From: Hibiscus mutabilis
Taxonomy: Eukaryota > Streptophyta > Magnoliopsida > Malvales > Malvaceae
Assembly: GCA_019671005.1 (NCBI GenBank)
Contig: CM033725.1
Location: 34,246,678 to 34,310,677, forward strand
Direction of reading: 5' to 3'
DNA length: 64,000 nucleotides
The notes under the pieces were generated by a model. It saw only the letters and a list, made by a program, of their open reading frames with translations. It ran no database searches and had not been told where the DNA came from. How positions within the stretch are numbered: the stretch's first letter is position 1; each line of letters opens with the position of its first letter. The translations under genes and the position numbers were made by a program. Positions 58,638 through 64,000 of the stretch are shown here, piece after piece.

Positions 58638-60396
58638 TCATCGCCTTGTTCTGTTGGACACAATGTCTTTAAGAAACTTGGCATAGTTCGGCATTTGTTC
58701 AATTGCTTCAACCAATGGCAAGTTTATGTGGACTTGCTTTAGGATATCAAGAAACTTCTTGAATTGATATTCTTGCTTTTGTCGCTTCAACCTTTGTGGG
58801 AATGGTGGTGGAAGTCGGATATCTTCGATCCTTTTATTGGTTTGAAACCTTATTGAAGGTATTGCCGAGGCAACTGAAGTTGCTGAGGCATTGTCAACTG
58901 GGGTTGTCGTGGCATGCCTATCGTTGGTTGTCGAGGCATCCTTATCGTCGGTTGCCGAGGCATGTTTATCGCTGGTTGCCACAGTAATTTCTGGTTCAGC
59001 ATCTAAGGCTTTGCCGTTGAGTTCGTCTTGTTCTTTTTGTGGAGTTTTGTTTGATGAGCGAGCTTGAGCCTCTTTAAGTTGTTGGCCACTTCTAGTGGAG
59101 ATCTCCTTACATTGCTCATGGCCAGTTCCTCTTGCGACTTCAGTATCGCTAGGTAAACCTCCTTGCGGTCTAGTATTCAGGTTTTGAGCAAATTGTCCGA
59201 CTTGATTTTCCAATGATTTGATTGCCGCCTCTTGGTTTTGCAATCTCATCTCGGTCCTGTTAATAAAAGCATCAGTTCTTTTTATGAAGTTACTATTCTC
59301 AGCCATATAAGATTCAGTTTTCAACATAAAGCATTGAGAGAATTTTCCAAAGAACTAGATGTTGTCGGTTGTTGTTGCGGCAACTGTTGCCGTGGCATAT
59401 TCTGCTAGAATCTTGATGCTTCTGCATTCTGATTGTTCTGGTTTATAGCTTTGTTGGGATTACTCCATGAAAAATTCGGGTGCATCTTCCAAGCTGGATT
59501 GTATGTATTGGACATCACATTATTGTTCTGGTTTAATTCCCCACATAAAAGCTGGATTCTGGATTCTCCTGTGTGTTGTTTGGTTTCTGCATGTTCTAGA
59601 CCATCTTGGTTAGAGCGGCCAATTGTGCCAAAATTGAGTCTGATGATCCCAATTCATGTATTGTGGCTTGGCATCTAACTCCTCCTCTTCTAGCAGATGG
59701 GAATTGATAATCATTCTTGGCAAACTTGTTTAGAATTTGCATTGCTTCCTCCGGTGACTTATCTAGGAGTATGTCGTTTGCTGAGGCATCTAGCATCATC
59801 CTTGTTGGTGCATTCACAGCGTTGTAAAACAATGTTACTTGTGTCCACACTAGAAATCCGTGTATGGGGCATTTGTGTAGAAGTTCTCTATATCGCTCCC
59901 AAGCCTCGTACATGGATTCATCATCTGCCTGCCAAAAAGAAGTAATTTCATTACGAAGCTTATCAGTCAAATTTGTAGGATTAAATCGAGCAAGGAAATT
60001 ACGACAAAGATCGGTCCAAGATCCTATTGATCCGATAGGAATACTATTCAACCATGCTTTCACCCTATCCCTCGGTGAATAGGGGAATAATCTTAGTCGT
60101 AAAACATCAGGGGTGACTCCTTGTATTTTGAATGAATTATAAATCTCGAGGAAATATTTATGATGTTGTCGTGCATCTTCAGTTGCTGAGCCGCCAAATT
60201 GACCAATTGTGTTGATCATATTGAACATCACCGGTTTCAACTCAAAGTGGTCGGCTTGAATTTCAGGTGTGACAACTCCTGGATTAAGTCCTTCAAGATC
60301 TTCTTCAAGATAGTCTCAAATAGTTCTATTTCGTGCAAGAATCACTCCTCCTCCTGTTGGAACATCTTGATTCATATTGCCGTCTTGATTAGCCAT
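58638..60396 (-). pseudogene. gag of the inserted Athila-type element
   Basis: Start ATG at 60396 (MANQDGNMNQDVPTGGGVIL). A TGA follows NRTI near 60316 (Arg in relatives). The capsid part is 60240-59596 (FNMINTIGQFGGSATEDARQ, WTDLCRNFLARFNPTNLTDK, SMYEAWERYRELLHKCPIHG). After breaks, 59327-58638 gives a helical region (MRLQNQEAAIKSLENQVGQF) and a repeat stretch with HASAT/KDAS units (module at 58861, 58879, 58903, 58927, 58951, 58975), ending in PPPFPQRLKRQKQEYQFKKF. Confidence 0.87.
58861..58990. repeat. 24/18-bp module array in gag
   Basis: Cores at 58861, 58879, 58903, 58927, 58951, 58975 with steps 18, 24, 24, 24, 24 bp: the same two period lengths as the linker array, and the same minus-strand frame (HASAT). 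Confidence 0.9.
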
Positions 60397-60583
60397 TGCT
60401 ACTCTTAACCTTCATCTAAGTCTTTGCAAGGTACGTTCGATTTCTGGATCAAAGGGATATTCTGGTGTAATCGGTCTCTCCCTGGTCATGTACCAATGCA
60501 AAACCAAAGTTTGTTAACCCTTTGAATCTTAAACAAGAAAAATAAAAAGTGCAAGAAAATAAAAACAAAGTTGCTATTGCCAA

Positions 60584-60601
60584 TCCCCGACAACGGCGCC
60601 A
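60584..60601 (-). other. Primer-binding site of the inserted Athila-type element, tRNA-Asp
   Basis: The minus strand reads TGGCGCCGTTGTCGGGGA six bases inside the 5' LTR, one base different from the usual Athila tRNA-Asp site. Confidence 0.9.
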
Positions 60602-61580
60602 AAAACTTGATGCGCGCAATAAGTGCTCCGCAATTGTGCAAGTGTACACGTCGCAAGTTATAGTATAAAAGATATCGTCTCCACAGGGATTGGTGCCACT
60701 TCAAGAATCTAATCTCTTGTACTGTAAAAAGTAAAAACACAAGTAGGTGATTGTAGGAATTTAACTAACAACTAAACTAGAAAGCAATAAAGTAAAAGAA
60801 GATGTAATCAAATGAGAGAGAATAGGCCAGGTTATCGTGAGTTGAGGTGTGATAGCCAATTCGATCATCTTGGTATAAGAGTGCAAGGGCAACTCAGTTG
60901 CCGTGGCAACTTACGTAGCGGGGTTGCCTTGGCAACTAATCAACGGTTTCCTGGGCAACTACTTGGGCGGTTGGGCAGCAACTTCAAGGTTTGGCATAGC
61001 GTTCTTCAATGGTTTCTTCTTATCCCTAAGTTAAAACTCTAGCTATTTGTGCATGCCTTGATAATACATCCATGTGTGAATCAAGGGTGAACAACAACCA
61101 ATCTTGCGCTCCTCTTAGCCGTTGAAATCCTTAACCTATTCCTAAGCCAGATTAATCTTCACCATCAATAGATTGAATAAAGACCATACTCATTCGGTTC
61201 TTGAATCTAACTCTCCCGATATTAGATAAATAGATGAAGTTACGAGATCCTCTCCCAATTCACTCGCAAACAAGAATAAGAACCAAGAATGAGTAAACCT
61301 TGAATTGAAAGTGCAAACTCTTATTACCTAAACAAAATCCAATTGTTTCTCACAACCAAAAAACACAATAAGCTTAGCCAAATAGATTTAGTTCATGGCT
61401 AGGTTCCAAAGAAACACAAGACAAAGAATTCCTAGCATAAACCTAATTGAACAAGAAAGAAAAAGATGAAGAATGGTTGAAGTCTTGTCGAAATCTCTCA
61501 ATGCTCTTGTCGAAATCTCCATCCTCTCTTTGTCGAAATTTCTCTCCTCTCTCCCTTTGGAGTTGACGGCTTGGTCCTCA

Positions 61581-61587
61581 ATTTATA
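61581..61587 (-). promoter_or_regulatory. TATA box of the inserted Athila-type 5' LTR
   Basis: The minus strand reads CCCTATAAATTGAGGACC about 580 bp into the LTR, conserved in the 3' LTR. Confidence 0.55.
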
Positions 61588-61828
61588 GGGCTAGGTCAAA
61601 GTTTTTTTTGAGGAGGAAGTTAAGTTGGAATTAAATATCTTTAAAGAATATAATTCTTTATTATATTTAAATTCCTTCTAGAACTTCTCCTATCTTCTTG
61701 GGATTTAATTTCTCTTTAACCTCTTCATGTAAATCAAACTCCTTTGGGATTTAACTTTACTCCATGTCATCTTGGGCTTATCTAGTCATTAATTTCGACT
61801 ACCATATCATCTTATCCCTTATCGAAAA

Positions 61829-61972
61829 TTGCCCTGGCAACTAGCTCAGTATCTCATTCATACATTGCCTTGGCAACTAGCTCGGCATCTCCTTCATGCA
61901 TTGCCCTGGAAACTAGCTCGGCATCTCCTTCATGCATTGCCCTGGCAATTGTTCCAGCCTTGCATTGGCAAG
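61829..61972. repeat. 36-bp minisatellite in the 5' LTR, 4 units
   Basis: TTGCCCTGGCAA (61829), TTGCCTTGGCAA (61865), TTGCCCTGGAAA (61901), TTGCCCTGGCAA (61937); exactly 36 bp apart, followed by the degenerate TTGCATTGGCAA as in the other LTR. Confidence 0.92.
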
Positions 61973-62169
61973 TGATTCTGCACACACACAAAAACACACC
62001 AAAGCAGTATCTTTTCCATAAAATTAAGCAAAATATGAAATCAAGCTTGTCCACCAAGTAAACAATGCAAATATGCATGAATGGCTAATAATGCAACTAA
62101 TATGAGCCTAAGTCTAGCAATAATATGAATAAAAAGGGTAATAAAAATAGTACTTTTGAACACTTAACA

Positions 62170-62676
62170 GCAGTGATAAATCAAATTAACGAGTTTTACA
62201 ACGAAAGTTCTTTGGATGCAAAGAAAGTTGATCCACTTGTTAAAAGAGCTATAGTCTCGACTTACGACGAAAGTTGAAGTAAATCTACATCCCCGAGTTA
62301 ATGATTGAAGGATAAATGGAAGCTAATGCTGAAGCTGACCACCTTATCGCTGATTGAACCATCATTTTCCCTCGAAGTGTACTTGATCTTTCTACCGAGC
62401 TGAACCAAGGAGATCCAGGCTTAATATTCATATTTCTCAATCTTTTTATACACTCTATTATTACTACCACAATAAATCATTTATTCGCCTATTTATTCTT
62501 TTATTGCAACCACCATTGCACCTATAATACCACTCTTACAGTATTGTATTGTAGTTATATAAGTATAAGCTTAATACACCATCCTCGTGGGATCGATATT
62601 CAAATAGGATTTCCCTGTTTTATTTTTGCATCGACATTCTAGCTTGCACTAATATGTGACGTGTTCAGACTGATCA
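62170..62676 (+). repeat. LTR3 of the Athila-type array, 3' part
   Basis: Resumes at GCAGTGATAAATC and follows LTR2 from 41713 to its end (CATCCTCGTGGGATCGA, TTTTTGCATCGACA, CTGATCA at 62676). Directly followed by integrase sequence of the Tat-type remnant. Confidence 0.87.
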
Positions 62677-63119
62677 TTGCAAACAAGAAGATCCTCAATA
62701 CCCTCAAGAAGAAAGTTAACAACGTCGGAGGCGCATGGCTAGAAGAACTCCTCGGTATTTTATGGGGTCTCTAAAAAACATCTCACACAGGCATGGGGGA
62801 AACTCATTTCAACATGATGTTCGGATCTGAGGTCGTAATTCTAGCAAAACTATGAGTGAATTCCCTCCGTACCTCACACTACGATCCCACCCGTAACAAG
62901 GAAATGCTCCAAACAAGCCTGGACCTTTTGAAAGAAATAAGGGAGACATCATAAGTCCGACTCGCTACCCGAAACAACCAGGTCGCTAGACACTACAACT
63001 CCATGGTCTGGAACAGATAGTACCGAGTGGTCGACCTCATCATGAGGAATGCTGAAGCAAGTGTACCCGTGAGACGAAGAGGAAAGATGAGCCCCAATGG
63101 GGAAGACCCCTACATGTAA
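62677..63119 (+). pseudogene. Integrase C-part of the Tat-type remnant
   Basis: KKKVNNVGGAWLEELLGILW (62709-62768), then HTGMGETHFNMMFGSEVVIL, SHYDPTRNKEMLQTSLDLLK, NNQVARHYNSMVW, VDLIMRNAEAS and SPNGEDPYM. It continues the gene cut at 25904, but its first 90 bp repeat what is already present at 25836-25904. Stops throughout. Confidence 0.82.
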
Positions 63120-63475
63120 TAAAGGTTTTTTTTGAATATATTGAAAAGGGAGGTGGAGTCGCCACCGGCAACTTTGGTAGGCGAAACACCGTAAAAATTA
63201 ACCAGAGATTCAAAAATTTGAGTTCGGGAGTCAGTTACGCGTGGGGAAGGATTAGCACCCCCACAACGCCCAAAATTGGTACTGCGTTAATTTAGTGTTG
63301 TCTTTGCAAGAAAACTAAAATTCGAATTTAATTTAAATTTTAATCCTGAAAAGTGGTCTAAGGAGAATATTTCCTTATTTTCGACAACCGAGGAAGATGA
63401 CACCTGAATAAGTCAGGACATCACTTCTTAACTGGTTCCTGAAATAAATTGGAAAATATCTCTTAATTTAAAATG
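63120..63475. repeat. Fragment of another Ogre-like LTR
   Basis: GGAGTCGCCACC at about 63151 and GTCAGTTACGCGTGGGGAAGG with TAGCACCCCCAC and ACGCCCAAAA at 63230-63275 match the first part of the Ogre-type LTRs (594-640, 14305-14490). Other parts differ, so it is a different subfamily. No further LTR boundary is visible before the window ends. Confidence 0.7.
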
Positions 63476-63494
63476 AATTTTATCTTGAGAAAAA

Positions 63495-63712
63495 AACATA
63501 TATATACATATATATATATACATACATAACATATACACGTGTTTAATACGAATACAAAACTATATACACATAATAATATACGATATATTATTAATATAAC
63601 ATTATATATATAAACAAAACATATATATATTATATACATGATATAACAATACTTATAGTGTTTAATATGTAATATTGTATACCGTAATATATATATATAA
63701 TACAATGATGTA
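63495..63712. repeat. (AT)n-rich microsatellite region
   Basis: Degenerate runs of ATATAT and ACATAT. Confidence 0.85.
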
Positions 63713-63831
63713 TAATAATAATAACAAAAATAATAACAATAATAACAACAACAAGAACAACGGCAACGACGACGATGATGATGATGATGACGACGACAAC
63801 AACAACAACAACAACAATAATAATAATAATA
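63713..63831. repeat. Compound trinucleotide microsatellite
   Basis: Successive blocks of AAT, AAC, GAC, GAT, GAC, AAC and AAT repeats in one phase. The frames through it on both strands (poly-Asn/Asp on plus, Tyr/Cys/His-rich on minus) are by-products. Confidence 0.92.
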
Positions 63832-64000
63832 GAAAAGGCTTAAAAAGAAAAAAGTGACAAAAATGAAATAAAGCAAGAATTAAAAGGGGAAATATTTAAA
63901 GGATATTGGAGTACAAGGACCAAAAGTGTGATTTTCCCCTTTAGTCAAGGATGAGCGGATCCTAGGCCAGGTCGGGTCTTATATGCGTGTTGAAGATGGT
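63832..64000. other. Unassigned window end
   Basis: Probably further LTR-like sequence (a GATTTTCCCC phrase, GGATCCTAGGCC). No gene recognised. Confidence 0.4.

Larger units (their letters stand above)
51600..62169 (-). mobile_element. Athila-type Ty3/gypsy element rich in a TTGCC-NN-GGCA module
   Basis: Complete structure: LTRs 51600-53119 and 60608-62169, TSD GCAGT at 51595-51599 and 62170-62174, primer site for tRNA-Asp, polypurine tract GAGTTTGGGGGTG beside the 3' LTR. Minus-strand gag, protease, RT, RNase H, integrase and a 3' ORF. It lies inside LTR3 of the Athila-type array. A semi-palindromic module recurs in LTRs, gag, linker and 3' ORF. Frameshifts and stops make it non-autonomous, though its LTRs are still very alike (for example 52265-52320 and 61275-61330 show no difference by eye). 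Confidence 0.93.
60608..62169 (-). repeat. 5' LTR of the inserted Athila-type element
   Basis: 1562 bp, partner of 51600-53119. Longer mainly because its minisatellite has four 36-bp units (61829, 61865, 61901, 61937) instead of three. Module copies at 60897, 60923 and 60946 match those in the other LTR, but here GTTGCCGTGGCAAC and GTTGCCTTGGCAAC are the intact forms. Confidence 0.9.

Noticed and set aside
4360..61000. Pararetrovirus (caulimovirid) origin of the RT sequences
   Set aside because: Every RT is followed by RNase H and integrase and is bounded by LTRs with primer sites; caulimovirids lack integrase and LTRs.
25900..62681. 5-bp target duplication around the whole Athila-type array
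   Set aside because: Flanks TTTTA and TTGCA do not match; an apparent ATTG similarity at 40938 lies next to the middle LTR and is not a flank of the array.
63463..63876. 137-codon minus-strand frame rich in Tyr, Cys and His
   Set aside because: Translation of microsatellites; no start context, no domain.
1..64000. tRNA, rRNA or other structural RNA genes
   Set aside because: Only the primer-binding-site complements of tRNA ends were found; no cloverleaf-forming sequence was recognised by eye.

Overview
The window is nuclear DNA of a flowering plant, almost certainly a eudicot. It is AT-rich, carries one intron-containing chloroplast-protease gene of plant type, a fragment of a pentatricopeptide-repeat gene, and otherwise consists of plant Ty3/gypsy LTR retrotransposons nested in one another. 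The DUF7745-like ORF1 of the first element is a family I associate with Malvaceae-type genomes, but I cannot fix the species.

Layout. Positions 1-410 and 16664-17325 form a direct tandem duplication (unit about 520 bp) whose first copy is split by a complete 16.25-kb Tat/Ogre-type retrotransposon (411-16663, minus strand, 2.3-2.4-kb LTRs, TSD AAATT, tRNA-Arg-like primer site, ORF1, gag, protease, RT, two RNase H domains, integrase). Positions 17326-20161 are intergenic, with a clear 284-bp Mutator-type MITE (9-bp TSD) and a possible hAT-type MITE. The only recognisable host gene is an FTSH6-like thylakoid metalloprotease at 20162-22617 (four exons). It has an in-frame TGA two codons after its HEVGH zinc site, and a heat-shock-element-like motif about 200 bp upstream of the ATG. 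A decayed PPR fragment follows (about 22741-22985).

From 23.2 kb onward there is a plus-strand Tat-type pol remnant that breaks at 25904 and resumes at 62677, with about 80-90 bp of integrase sequence present on both sides. Between them lies a 36.8-kb nest: a mosaic array of Athila-type elements (LTR1 - short internal region - LTR2 - full internal region - LTR3). LTR1 is split by a chromodomain-carrying chromovirus with 3.6-kb LTRs and a tRNA-Met primer site (26788-38852, minus). The 3' region of the second internal part is split by a solo LTR (49384-50756). LTR3 is split by a complete second Athila-type element (51600-62169, minus, TSD GCAGT, tRNA-Asp primer site). The window ends in a piece of another Ogre-like LTR and microsatellites.

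The most unusual signal is in the 51600-62169 element. One short semi-palindromic module (core TTGCC-NN-GGCA) recurs dozens of times: as 24/18-bp units, always multiples of three, inside gag, inside a greatly expanded RNase H-integrase linker and in the 3' ORF, and as a 36-bp minisatellite in the LTRs (3 copies in one LTR, 4 in the other). A 34-bp tandem array with 68-bp and 102-bp higher-order structure sits beside the 3' LTR of the Ogre-type element. All pol genes carry stops, frameshifts or lost catalytic residues, so none of the elements looks autonomous now.
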